Source: CBFHWU01 sp965659665 (lineage in GTDB: Bacteria > Bacteroidota > Bacteroidia > Flavobacteriales > Flavobacteriaceae). Taken from it: a stretch of DNA of 64,000 bases. Each line of letters begins with the position of its first letter. The first letter of the stretch is position 1. The translations under genes and the position numbers were made by a program. The stretch is taken from positions 4,013-68,012 of the forward strand of contig CBFHWU010000011.1 in NCBI GenBank assembly GCA_965659665.1, written 5' to 3'. The notes beneath the pieces were generated by a model. The model saw only the letters and a program-made list of their open reading frames with translations. It was not told the DNA's origin and did no database searches. Positions 56,022 through 64,000 of this stretch are shown piece after piece.

Positions 56022-58472
56022 ATGAGACATGTAATTGGGTTTTTTTTTATTTTTTGTTTTAGTTACGCACAAGAGCCCAAAAGTTTGGTAGCAAAAAGAG
56101 TTACCCAAGCTCCAGAAATTGACGGAATTCTTTCTGAAGAAGTTTGGCAGTCAATGCCCCCCGCAAATCACTTTACTTTAATTTGGCCAGCCACGCGATT
56201 TGGCAAACCAATCCCAAAGGGATACGAAACCACAGCTTACCTCGTTTATGACGAAAAGGCGGTATATGTAGGGGCAAAATTACAGCACCCCAATGTAAGC
56301 CTTATCCCGAAAGAATTTAGTGAACGTGACAATATTTGGGATGTTAATGCAGAAACATTTTTTGTATCCATCAACACCTATAATGATGACCTTAATTATT
56401 TTAGTTTTCAAGTGACCAGCGCGGGTACTATGGGTGATTCCTATTCTTCCGGACCTATTCAGGATATTGACTACTCTTACGACACTGTTTATGATGCAAA
56501 AATCAATTACGATTCAACTGGTTGGAGTCTTGAAATGATCATTCCTTACAGTGCGATAAGATTTCCCAAAAAAGATCCTCAATTATGGGGGATTAATTTT
56601 GGTAGAAAAGTTGAAGAGTTTGATGAAACTTATGTTTGGAGCCCTGTGGATGCCAACCAATTAGATTTTCACGAAGCAAAAGGAGAATTAACTGGAATAA
56701 AAAATATTAGACCTCCCGTGAGGTTGTTTTTGCTTCCTTACTTACAATCTGCCTTAAATACACAACAAGGAAGCTCACCTTCCGCTTCCTATTCAGCAGG
56801 TGTTGATGTAAAATATGGAATTAACACGAGCTTTACTTTGGACGCTTCTTTAATTCCTGACTTTGGTCAAGTAACTTTTGATGATAAACGCCTTAATTTG
56901 AGTCCCTTTGAGCAACATTTTTCTGAAAATAGGGCTTTTTTTACAGAAGCAGCAGATATGTTTCGGGTTGCTGATTCGGGTTGGGGTGGAGGACAATTTT
57001 TTTATAGTCGAAGAATTGGACAGGAAGTTTCTTTTGATGCGGACGAATTTTTAAACTCCAATGAGGAACTCGTTAGCTATGAGCGTAACCCAGAACTAAT
57101 CAACCTAACTAAATTAAGTGGAATAACAAATAAAAAATTAAGTATTGGATTTTTAAATGCAATCACAGACAAGAGCGTAGCAAAAATACAAAATACCGAA
57201 AACGGTGCTCAACGTAACGCGGTCATCAGCCCAAAAACCAACTACAATGTTTTATCACTGTCCCAACAATTTTTGAATGATTATTCGTCCATAAGTTTTA
57301 TAAATGCGAACCTAAACAGGGCAAACGGGGGCCACAATGCTAATAATTACGCTTTTGTATTAGATTTATTCGATAAGAATCGAGATTTCAATATGAGAGT
57401 AAATATGTTTAACAGTCATGCGCCTAAGTATTCCTTAACTAATGGATTTAGGGGAAGTATTAACTTAAGTGAGTTAAGGGGAAACTTTAGATATAACCTC
57501 AACTGGTCTGGTGTTGATAGGTTTTATTACCAAAATGAGTTGGGGTATTATAATTTACGTGACCATCAAAGTTTTTCGGGGAGTGTTAGATACCAAATCT
57601 TAAAGGAAAATAGCATTTTTAGAAGCTTTAATAATTATCTATTTTTAGAAGATATTTACACCTATCATTCTACTGAGCGCAAAAAATGGAGTTTGAGATT
57701 GGGGAATAATTTCACCATTAACAACTTAAATTCTTTTTCAGTTGATTTTGATTATGATGGTGAATATCGAAATTACGATGAACCTAGGGTGTATGGGAAG
57801 TATTTATTAGAACCTCCTAGTTTTGAAGTTAGTGTGGGGATGCAATCAAACAAGAATAAGCCATTTTCTTTTAATATTCACTTCAATAATTACCAATACT
57901 ACGATCAAGATTTTGAAGAAAACAAAGCACGTAACAGTTTTAATTTCCGAACACTTTATCGTTTTTCTAGACGATTGTCCCTAAAACTGGCCTCAAATCA
58001 CAATCAAATTGTAGACGATATAGGGTATTTGATGTCGGACGAAGATGAAATATATTTGGGAAGAAGAACAATGAGATCTATTGAAAACACCCTCAATTTG
58101 GTTTACTTTATAGACAGTAGAAAATGGCTGAGTTTACGGTTTAGAAATTTTTGGAGCAAAGCAGATTATGATCAGGTTTTATTTAGTTTGTTAGACAATG
58201 GTAAAAGAGCAGTTGCGGATTATTCTATTTTGGAAAATGATCCCAATACGAACTTTAACATTTGGAACCTTGATATTAATTTCGAATGGTGGTTTGCCCC
58301 AGGAAGTAATATGGTGTTACAATACAGAAACCAACTTTTTAACTTAGATAATGCCTCAAAATTGGATTACCACACAAGTTTGAATAACCTATTTAGCACC
58401 CCTATTGAACATCAAATCTCTTTAAGGATTAACTATTTAATTGACTACAACAGCATAAGACGGAAACGCTAA
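56022..58472 (+). CDS. DUF5916/CBM9-containing outer-membrane protein
   Basis: An 816-residue exported protein with signal GFFFIFCFSYAQ. Residues about 25-215 form a CBM9-like domain (PEIDGILSEEVWQSMPPANHF, YDEKAVYVGAKLQHP, WSLEMIIPYSAIRFP). The rest is a DUF5916-like beta-rich part predicted to form an outer-membrane barrel (alternating aromatic strands such as SISFINANLNRANGG and YFIDSRKWLSLRFRNFW). Relatives are common in Bacteroidota, often near TonB systems, and have no established function. It is last in the PUL2 run and 87 bases after lgt, so it could belong to either unit. Confidence 0.78.
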   Translation: MRHVIGFFFIFCFSYAQEPKSLVAKRVTQAPEIDGILSEEVWQSMPPANHFTLIWPATRFGKPIPKGYETTAYLVYDEKAVYVGAKLQHPNVSLIPKEFSERDNIWDVNAETFFVSINTYNDDLNYFSFQVTSAGTMGDSYSSGPIQDIDYSYDTVYDAKINYDSTGWSLEMIIPYSAIRFPKKDPQLWGINFGRKVEEFDETYVWSPVDANQLDFHEAKGELTGIKNIRPPVRLFLLPYLQSALNTQQGSSPSASYSAGVDVKYGINTSFTLDASLIPDFGQVTFDDKRLNLSPFEQHFSENRAFFTEAADMFRVADSGWGGGQFFYSRRIGQEVSFDADEFLNSNEELVSYERNPELINLTKLSGITNKKLSIGFLNAITDKSVAKIQNTENGAQRNAVISPKTNYNVLSLSQQFLNDYSSISFINANLNRANGGHNANNYAFVLDLFDKNRDFNMRVNMFNSHAPKYSLTNGFRGSINLSELRGNFRYNLNWSGVDRFYYQNELGYYNLRDHQSFSGSVRYQILKENSIFRSFNNYLFLEDIYTYHSTERKKWSLRLGNNFTINNLNSFSVDFDYDGEYRNYDEPRVYGKYLLEPPSFEVSVGMQSNKNKPFSFNIHFNNYQYYDQDFEENKARNSFNFRTLYRFSRRLSLKLASNHNQIVDDIGYLMSDEDEIYLGRRTMRSIENTLNLVYFIDSRKWLSLRFRNFWSKADYDQVLFSLLDNGKRAVADYSILENDPNTNFNIWNLDINFEWWFAPGSNMVLQYRNQLFNLDNASKLDYHTSLNNLFSTPIEHQISLRINYLIDYNSIRRKR

Positions 58473-58673
58473 TTTAGGATAAACAATAGAATGTATTCAA
58501 TAATAGTGTTATTTGTTCAAGAACCACAGCAGAAATAGTTCTTTTGTTTGGTAAGATTACTAATTTTTTTTTGACATTTTTAAAGCACTTACAAGTAGTC
58601 CCTATTTCGTTATTTGTGAATTAAAATTTTAGAGCATAAGGTTACTCAGCGATGAGAACTCGTTTTATTTTTT

Positions 58674-59210
58674 TTGATTTTCATACATTTGGAGGTGCTT
58701 AAATACAATTTTTTTCAACAATTATTTTTTTTGGTCATACTATTTGGATGTTTAATACGCGTTGATGCACAAATCAATTCTGTAGAGAAATTAACCGTTA
58801 ATGGTTTATTTTCAAATAAAATGGTTCTTCAGCAAAATAGTGATGTTAACATTTGGGGCCGATCAGAACCCAATGAAAAAGTGAGCGTCCAAACCTCATG
58901 GGGGCTCACGGAATACGCTACTGTTTCAAAATTTGGCACGTGGATCATAAAACTAAAAACACCTGCAGCAAGTTACGATCATCATGAAATAATGATAAAA
59001 AGTAACAGGGAAGAAATCAAAATTAAAAAAGTGTTAATTGGGGAAGTTTGGCTGGCATCAGGGCAATCTAACATAGAAATGAACTTTAATTATTGCTGCA
59101 ATACAACGGATTATAGCGCAAAGGAAATACAAACCGCTAATAATGCTGCCATCCGAATGTTTACTGTTAAAAAGAGTTTAAGCACCACATCCAAAGACGC
59201 ATTAAATTGA
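58674..59210 (+). pseudogene. Truncated CE20-type acetylesterase (N-terminal fragment)
   Basis: About 178 residues with strong similarity to the N-terminus of the CE20 gene at 47279-49330, including LFSNKMVLQQN, VSVQTSWG, and IGEVWLASGQSNIEM with the nucleophile serine. It stops at DALN, before the inserted domain and the other catalytic residues, where family members run past 600 residues. No ATG is in frame; the visible start is TTG at 58674. An upstream ATG at 58652 is out of frame by a T8 run. This is a decayed paralogue, likely left from an older arrangement of the PUL. Confidence 0.8.
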
Positions 59211-59268
59211 AACAGTTATCAGTTCTTTTATTGGGGAATTAATCTTGCTTGTTTTCCTTACAAAATAA

Positions 59269-59820
59269 TCAACTGTACCATGTTACTTTTTCTTTCCAGT
59301 TTCTAGGTTCACGATTTGGTGGTGGGCCTTCAAAATTTCCTAAGTAAAATAAACCTAAACATTTTTCTCCATTGTTTAGTGGAATAAAATGATTCATTTG
59401 GTTGGAATAGGCTGGCGTACTCCAATAACCACCCAGCCCCATTTCTGTAGCTCTCAGCCATAGATTTTGAACTGCCATGGCAGTAGCGGCTATTTCTTCC
59501 CATTCGGGAACGCTGGCCTTAGCATCTCGTTGCATACAAATGATGATGACAGCAGAGGACTGTTTAATTTTTCGGGTTATATTTTGACATTTTATTTTTG
59601 AAAACTTGGTAGCGGTTTTGGTATAGGTTTCCACCAAAAAAGTACGTAATGCTTCTTTTTTATTTCCTCGTACAACTTTGAAGCGCCACGGTTCAGTCTT
59701 TCGATGGGTGGGAGCCCAGTTAGCAGCTTCCATCAATTCATGGATCTGAGTATCACTAATTTCAATGCCAGAAAATTGAGACGGGAATATAGAACGGCGT
59801 TGAGAGATAATTTTTTTCAT
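59269..59820 (-). CDS. Nitroreductase-family FMN oxidoreductase
   Basis: A 183-residue flavoprotein of the nitroreductase family. The start MKKIISQRRSIFPSQFSG holds the RRS FMN-phosphate motif. LMEAANWAPTHRKTEPWRFKVV is the characteristic flavin and dimer segment, and LRATEMGLGGYWSTP with LGLFYLGNFEG closes the fold. Family members reduce nitro or quinone compounds with NAD(P)H; the natural substrate is unknown. It stands alone between two pseudogene remnants and is the only intact gene in that stretch. Confidence 0.88.
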   Translation of the reverse strand: MKKIISQRRSIFPSQFSGIEISDTQIHELMEAANWAPTHRKTEPWRFKVVRGNKKEALRTFLVETYTKTATKFSKIKCQNITRKIKQSSAVIIICMQRDAKASVPEWEEIAATAMAVQNLWLRATEMGLGGYWSTPAYSNQMNHFIPLNNGEKCLGLFYLGNFEGPPPNREPRNWKEKVTWYS

Positions 59821-59992
59821 CTTGCAAAATTATAAAATCAATGATTAATCAATATATTAGTTATCCTCACAAAAAAAATAATTATCCAATTGAAGTGTAA
59901 CGTTATTATTTAGTTGATTGTTTCGACTTATTTGTTCTTGAAATCTTCCCTAAGATTTCTAGGCAAGTTTAGTAACCTAAGGAGATTAATAT

Positions 59993-60853
59993 TTAATTTT
60001 TCGTGTAGTTTTTTACCACCTTAAACGTAAGGACTTTGTAATTAGACTTTTCTGAAGCTTTTATCATATATGTAGCAGGGGATAAGTGTTCCATATTTAC
60101 GGAATTGCCAGTTTGAGACTTTATTTTTTTTCCTGTGTAGCCTGTTTCAAAACTGCCTGTTGGGATGATACATTTGGCTGTAATAACTCTTGTAGTATCC
60201 AATGCTCTTGTTCAATTTGCTCATTGTTGTGCGGTATGTTCTATGGTGGATGGGGTGGGTGATAAGCTTTGATATGTCGCCTTTATCTGATCTGGTGTTT
60301 TTGGTGCTGCTGCCCAGCGGCGAGGCGCAATACGTTTATTCCCTTTATAATATCCCGTTGCTGCTTTGATGTTAGGATAGGTCCATTCAATTTCATTTCC
60401 AATACTCCATTGAAAGATGGAGGGGTGATTTCTTCGGGCCATAACGGTATTTTTTATATCCTTTTCTGTGTCTTTGCCATTTTTGTTTTGATAATGGGTG
60501 ATGTCAAATTTAAAAGGGGTATTACCATATTTTTGCGTACCCACTTTTTTTTCGTTTACCCATATTTCGGAATGGTTATAAACGCCATCAAATACAACAG
60601 AAACAATTTCATCTTTGTCAAAGGCGATGTCAAAATATTTCCGATACCAGCCTCGTCCGCCAAGTAAATATCCAGTAGCTCCATCTCCTTTAATAGAATC
60701 AAAGGGTTGGGCTATACCCCAGTCGTGCGGTAATTGAATAGCGTTCCAATCCTAATCGTCAAGGTTGTTGTGATAGCCAACTGCTAAGCTATCTGATAAT
60801 GTGAACTTCCAATCAAAATTAAAATCGCTTTCAGCCCCTCTTTGGTCACGATT
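59993..60853 (-). pseudogene. Degraded GH2 beta-galactosidase-like gene
   Basis: On the minus strand the sugar-binding domain reads DFNFDWKFTLSDSLAVGYHN, an in-frame TAG at 60752-60754, then DWNAIQLPHDWGIAQPFD and GATGYLLGGRGWYRKYFD. It then jumps from KYGNTPFKFDITHY to DIKNTVMARRNHPSIFQWSIGNEIEW (acid/base glutamate in GNE), so roughly the immunoglobulin-like domain and early barrel are missing. After further stops and frame changes, ALDTTRVITAKC remains, and the last part (LSPATYMIKASEKSNYKVLTFKVVKN) resembles a type IX secretion sorting tail. The gene is clearly dead. A galactosidase or glucuronidase parent cannot be told. Confidence 0.85.
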
Positions 60854-60964
60854 AGTGCACCCCAAAAAAATCTCCTTGATTTGTCAAGAAGCTTTTTTGT
60901 CGTTGAGATAGACCTATGATCGAATTTTATTTACAATAGAACGTTTGAATAGTTGAACATCAAT

Positions 60965-62005
60965 TCAAACAAGTTGCTTTTGTTTGTAAGTTACTGATTT
61001 GTCTTCAATAATTAGGGAACGATTGAATGCCGAAAATATGTCATGCACAACCTTCAAAGGATGATCTGAATAATCAACCTCAACATGTGTTTTACTTTTA
61101 ACCCATGACCTTAACAACACAATTGATTGTTGGTTAAATTCATACACAACGGGAACCCCTATTTCTTTAAGAGCTTCTGCATTGCATAGTTGTTCGTATT
61201 GGTTTTTCATTGGAATGACAAGTAGCTTTTTTTTGAGATATAAGGCTTCAGAGGGAGTTTCAAATCCAGCACCACATATTACTCCTTTTGCGCTCAAAAG
61301 TTTATGGTTAAACTGTTTTTTGTCTAAAGGGAGTACACTAATATTTCCCCGTGTATACGCTTTGTTTGAGTGCTTGGAGAAAACAAACCAATTTGTAAAA
61401 ACGATTTTTTGCAAAACAGAAATTATCTTTTCATCTCCAAATGAAGGTAAATAGACAACATAGTGGTTTTTCTCGACCTGTTGTTGATTAATAAAATCGT
61501 TTTTAATGATAGGGGTGAAAATATTTTTCTCGTAATTTTTAAAATGAAAACCATAGCCCCCCTTGGTTGGGGCATAATATTTTAAAATCAGCTTGGCTAT
61601 AAAAGCCTTTTTTATTGGTTTTGGTACTTTGTTACTTAATAAGCTGTATTGATGACTTAGTGCAATAGCTTGTTTTTTTTTTAGTAGACTTGCCCAAGCA
61701 GAAATTGGCTCAAAATCATTAATGATTAAATCGTACCTATTAAGGTTCAAGGATTTGACATCTTTAAAAAAACGAAGTAAATTCATTTTTCTTAATGTTT
61801 TCCAAACATCAACTCCTCCTTTTTTTCCAAACACAAAACTCAATCCCTTGAATTTATATCTCACAGGGTGGTCGAGTTCGATATCAGCTGCAGTACCGCT
61901 CACTAAGAGATCAACCTCAGCGAATTTTTTAAATAATGGAATGAGTACTTCAGCTCTTGATATATGGCCATTACCAGTTGCTTGAATAGCATATAATACT
62001 TTCAT
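60965..62005 (-). CDS. Glycosyltransferase-like protein (MJ1255/VC2487 type)
   Basis: A 346-residue GT-B fold protein: MKVLYAIQATGNGHISRAEVLIPLFKKF, the glycine-rich start of the MJ1255/VC2487 family. VICGAGFETPSEALYLKKKLLVIPMKNQYEQLCNA is the nucleotide-sugar binding region like that of MurG-type enzymes. The reaction is not known. The first codon overlaps the stop of the LpxH-like gene by 4 bases, so the two are translationally coupled, and a role in glycolipid or envelope assembly is reasonable. No signal peptide or membrane helix is visible. Confidence 0.82.
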   Translation of the reverse strand: MKVLYAIQATGNGHISRAEVLIPLFKKFAEVDLLVSGTAADIELDHPVRYKFKGLSFVFGKKGGVDVWKTLRKMNLLRFFKDVKSLNLNRYDLIINDFEPISAWASLLKKKQAIALSHQYSLLSNKVPKPIKKAFIAKLILKYYAPTKGGYGFHFKNYEKNIFTPIIKNDFINQQQVEKNHYVVYLPSFGDEKIISVLQKIVFTNWFVFSKHSNKAYTRGNISVLPLDKKQFNHKLLSAKGVICGAGFETPSEALYLKKKLLVIPMKNQYEQLCNAEALKEIGVPVVYEFNQQSIVLLRSWVKSKTHVEVDYSDHPLKVVHDIFSAFNRSLIIEDKSVTYKQKQLV

Positions 62006-62841
62006 TTGCTAAAAGATTCTAATTTAAAATCCGATACAAGCTCCGAAAAAAGTACCTTGGCGTCTTTATAAACATCCTCTTCGATTTCTTGGTTTTTCAA
62101 AGTACTGGATTCATATTGAAATATGCTCCATTTTTTGTGGTTGTATTCCAACGCAGTTAAATTTTCTATCCAATCTCCTGAATTCAAATACATAACACTT
62201 CCGTTTTTGTTTTCAATCCTTTTTATACAAGGTTTATGGATATGTCCGCAAACTACATAGTCAAAATCATTATGAATGGCGATTTCTCCTACAGTGTCCT
62301 CAAATTTATTAATGTAGGAAACAGCAGCTTTAACTTTATTTTTAATGGCCTTCGAAAATGACAGTTTCTCTTGACCCAACAAGCTTAAAACGCTGTTTAC
62401 AGACGAGTTTAAAAAAATTAATACATCGTAGCTAAAACCACCAAGTCGAGTAATCCATCTTGAGTATTGCATGGTAACATCAAATACATCACCATGGAAA
62501 AACCATGCTTTTTTTCCGTTGATATCAAGTTTAAGTTTATTGGAGATTTTAAACCCATCGAGTTCAAAATTTAAAAATCGACGAAAAGATTCATCGTGAT
62601 TCCCCACCACATAATGAACTTCCACACCATTTGAAATAAAATTGAGTAACTGCTTTACTACCTTAGTGTGGTATTTATCCCAATGGCGCTTACTAAATTG
62701 CCATATATCAATGATATCTCCGTTAAGTATAATTTTTTCAGGAGCTATACTTTTTAGGTACCTATGAAGTTCTTCGGCACGCGACCCAATGGTTCCTAAA
62801 TGTGTATCTGAAATGACAACAATCTCCAGTTTTCTTTTCAT
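62002..62841 (-). CDS. LpxH-like UDP-2,3-diacylglucosamine diphosphatase / metallophosphatase
   Basis: A 279-residue calcineurin-like phosphoesterase. All five metal motifs are present: ISDTHLG (11-17), NGDIIDIW (about 40-47), VGNHDESFRRF, FFHGDVFD and CGHIHKP. The pattern and length fit the LpxH/LpxH2-type family, which makes lipid X from UDP-2,3-diacylglucosamine in lipid A synthesis. Related proteins in Bacteroidota also carry this label without proof. A 12-bp hairpin ends 9 nt before its ATG. The coupled downstream gene is a glycosyltransferase. Confidence 0.85.
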   Translation of the reverse strand: MKRKLEIVVISDTHLGTIGSRAEELHRYLKSIAPEKIILNGDIIDIWQFSKRHWDKYHTKVVKQLLNFISNGVEVHYVVGNHDESFRRFLNFELDGFKISNKLKLDINGKKAWFFHGDVFDVTMQYSRWITRLGGFSYDVLIFLNSSVNSVLSLLGQEKLSFSKAIKNKVKAAVSYINKFEDTVGEIAIHNDFDYVVCGHIHKPCIKRIENKNGSVMYLNSGDWIENLTALEYNHKKWSIFQYESSTLKNQEIEEDVYKDAKVLFSELVSDFKLESFSK

Positions 62842-62850
62842 ACTCTAAAA

Positions 62851-62879
62851 GTAAGAACACTAAAAGCTAGTGTTCTTAC
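62851..62879 (-). promoter_or_regulatory. 12-bp hairpin in the leader of the LpxH-like gene
   Basis: GTAAGAACACTA (62851-62862) pairs perfectly with TAGTGTTCTTAC (62868-62879) around a 5-nt loop. On the minus strand it is followed by TTTTAGAGT and then the ATG. It could terminate the upstream PH-domain transcript or mask translation of the LpxH-like gene. The short T tract makes a simple terminator doubtful. Confidence 0.6.
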
Positions 62880-63058
62880 CTTTACTTTAAATAAATAAAA
62901 ACAAAATGTTAAGAGACAACAAGCTATTAAACAATTAAGACACGCACAAGGGTGTGTATTTATTTGAACTTTTGTAGATAACTATTTTAAAATACCGAAT
63001 GGTAGTTTCGCTCTAAGAGATTTTGGGTTAACAAACTATTTGATCAAGAAACTTCTCT

Positions 63059-63475
63059 CTAAAGATTACTTATAATCCCAGAATTTATTTTTTGTAGATC
63101 CTCAACAAATTTAGTTTTGTGTTTAGGAGAGATTATAAGTTCTTCAAACTTACCATAAGTAATTTCAATCCTATCAAATGAAGCAGCAGGAGAGGAAATT
63201 ATATTTGATGACTTAGAAACTTTTTTCATCTCCCCAATATTTACAGGATTGTAGTTAATAAATCCACATTTTATATAAAGCTTTCCCTTTTCAATCTTGT
63301 AGGTGGTATTGAAAAACATATGTGAAATAAACCCAAATAAAACAACTACAGCTAAAAAAAGTATAGTTGTATTGCCAGTAAAACCGTTACTTATGAACAT
63401 GAAAACCAATGGTCCAAAAAGAACTAAAAACACAACAATCAATAGCGTATAAGATACTTTCGAATAATATATCAT
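63059..63475 (-). CDS. Small membrane protein with bacterial PH domain
   Basis: A 138-residue protein with two transmembrane helices (about 9-29 and 36-54: LLIVVFLVLFGPLVFMF and TILFLAVVVLFGFISHMFF). A soluble part follows: TTYKIEKGKLYIKCGFINYNPVNIGEMKKVSKSSN, then RIEITYGKFEELIISPKHKTKFVEDLQ. This is the bacterial PH-domain pattern seen in many small flavobacterial membrane proteins of unknown role. It is monocistronic or leads into the LpxH-like gene 217 bases downstream; the gap contains the hairpin at 62851-62879. Confidence 0.8.
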   Translation of the reverse strand: MIYYSKVSYTLLIVVFLVLFGPLVFMFISNGFTGNTTILFLAVVVLFGFISHMFFNTTYKIEKGKLYIKCGFINYNPVNIGEMKKVSKSSNIISSPAASFDRIEITYGKFEELIISPKHKTKFVEDLQKINSGIISNL

Positions 63476-63506
63476 CCAATAAAATTAAACATTAATATAA
63501 ATATAA

Positions 63507-63541
63507 AAAACGGTTACACTTTATAAAAGTATAACCGTTTT
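63507..63541. terminator. Hairpin with A/T flanks upstream of the PH-domain gene
   Basis: AAAACGGTTA (63507-63516) pairs with TAACCGTTTT (63532-63541), and inner ACTTT pairs with AAAGT. It marks the border of the cytosine-poor terminal region. As a terminator it would serve plus-strand transcripts or, on the minus strand, a transcript entering from beyond the window. Confidence 0.6.
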
Positions 63542-64000
63542 ATTGTTTTAGTATATGGTTGTAATTTGATATATAAAAATAGATTTATTGTAAAAGTTAA
63601 ATTGAATGTTTGGTGGAGTGTAAGTGGCAGAAAAAGTATAAAATATAGTGAAAATGATTTTTATATTGTTGATTATGAGTAGTTTATGAATTATTTTTAT
63701 TTGATTATTTTTTTATTATTTGATGTTTATTTAGATTCAGTTATTTAATAATTGATCTTAATGAGTTATATATTTTTTTAGTGTAATGATATTAATATAA
63801 TTAATTATTAATTTTATTATATATTATTTTAGTATAATGATTATTATAATTTAATATTATTAAAATGAGTTATAAGTGGTATAATAGAAATAGATTATAT
63901 GAATATGGATATTATGATATTAAGAAGAAGAGATATTATAATGAAGATAGTGGTAAATGGGTAAGTAGATTAAATAAAAAAATAATTGAAGAGAAATATA
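63537..64000. other. Cytosine-depleted region
   Basis: The plus strand has only three C residues in these 464 bases (63628, 63738, 63757) and none from 63758 to the end, while G stays common. The bases up to 63864 are AT-rich and noncoding in all frames I followed; a C-free ORF starts at 63865. No other stretch in the window has this strand bias. Confidence 0.85.
63865..64000 (+). CDS. C-free ORF, partial, running off the window (possible Rhs-core-like)
   Basis: An ATG at 63865, after an in-frame TAA at 63847, opens a frame that stays open for 45 codons to the window end. It is written without a single cytosine, so the product has no A, H, P, Q or T and is rich in Y (9) and K (8). The segment KRYYNEDSGKWVSRL resembles the RYYDPETGRFISRD repeat of Rhs/YD-repeat core domains, but the match is short and the start would be very close to the core. 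Function unknown. It could also be a chance ORF in a compositionally extreme region. Confidence 0.45.
   Translation, partial: MSYKWYNRNRLYEYGYYDIKKKRYYNEDSGKWVSRLNKKIIEEKY

Noticed and set aside
58519..58543. AAGAAC/GTTCTT hairpin after the DUF5916 gene as a terminator
   Set aside because: Only a 6-bp stem with a 13-base loop; too weak to list as a feature.
60269..60667. A plus-strand 132-codon ORF over the GH2 remnant
   Set aside because: The minus strand holds clear GH2 motifs; the plus frame is its shadow.

Overview
The window looks like a chromosomal segment of a marine-type member of the Flavobacteriaceae (Bacteroidota). The support is low GC, two SusC/SusD pairs, TAnnTTTG-type -7 promoter elements, weak ribosome binding sites, many sulfatases and surface lipoproteins, and a remnant that resembles a type IX secretion tail. 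I see no tRNA, rRNA, CRISPR array, intact insertion sequence or integrase.

Layout. 1-3060: a frameshifted GNAT acetyltransferase, a SAM methyltransferase, and an overlapping class IV aminotransferase / sulfotransferase-like pair. 3229-31078: polysaccharide utilisation locus 1 (PUL1), with GH125, GH20, GH2 beta-mannosidase and GH92 hydrolases, a serine hydrolase, a CE20-type acetylesterase, a NagB-deacetylase fusion, a DeoR regulator, a TPR-transmembrane-HTH regulator, SusC/SusD, CutC, a CBM9-like lipoprotein and two FucP-like permeases. The enzyme set fits mannose- and GlcNAc-containing glycans such as N-glycans. The GlcNAc is deacetylated and deaminated in the cytoplasm. 31098-33005: a two-subunit Na+/solute (acetate-type) symporter. 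33706-58472: PUL2, a long co-directional run with SusC/SusD, two small lipoproteins, GH43, four sulfatases, two esterase-like hydrolases, a CE20-type esterase, GH97, an Lgt and a DUF5916/CBM9 outer-membrane protein. This suggests a sulfated, acetylated polysaccharide. 58674-60853: decayed CE20 and GH2 genes flanking a nitroreductase. 60965-63475: housekeeping-like envelope genes (glycosyltransferase, LpxH-like phosphatase, PH-domain protein). 63537-64000: a stretch almost without cytosine that carries the start of a C-free ORF running off the edge.

Regulation visible in the sequence. A 17-bp element, TTGCAGTCAAAwTGCAG, occurs upstream of both the PUL1 SusC and the GH92 gene. In both places it lies exactly 34 nt before a TAnnTTTG -7 element, so both promoters probably answer to one activator, perhaps the neighbouring TPR-HTH protein. 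Three TGCA boxes with 10-bp period lie between the divergent nagB and deoR-like genes. A LacI-type palindrome with a partial copy 21 bp upstream precedes the PUL2 SusC, although no LacI gene is in the window.

The most unusual signals are the cytosine-free terminal region, the shared fixed-spacing promoter element, the tandem LacI-like operator, the lgt gene inside a sulfatase PUL, and a 12-bp hairpin 9 nt before the LpxH-like start codon.
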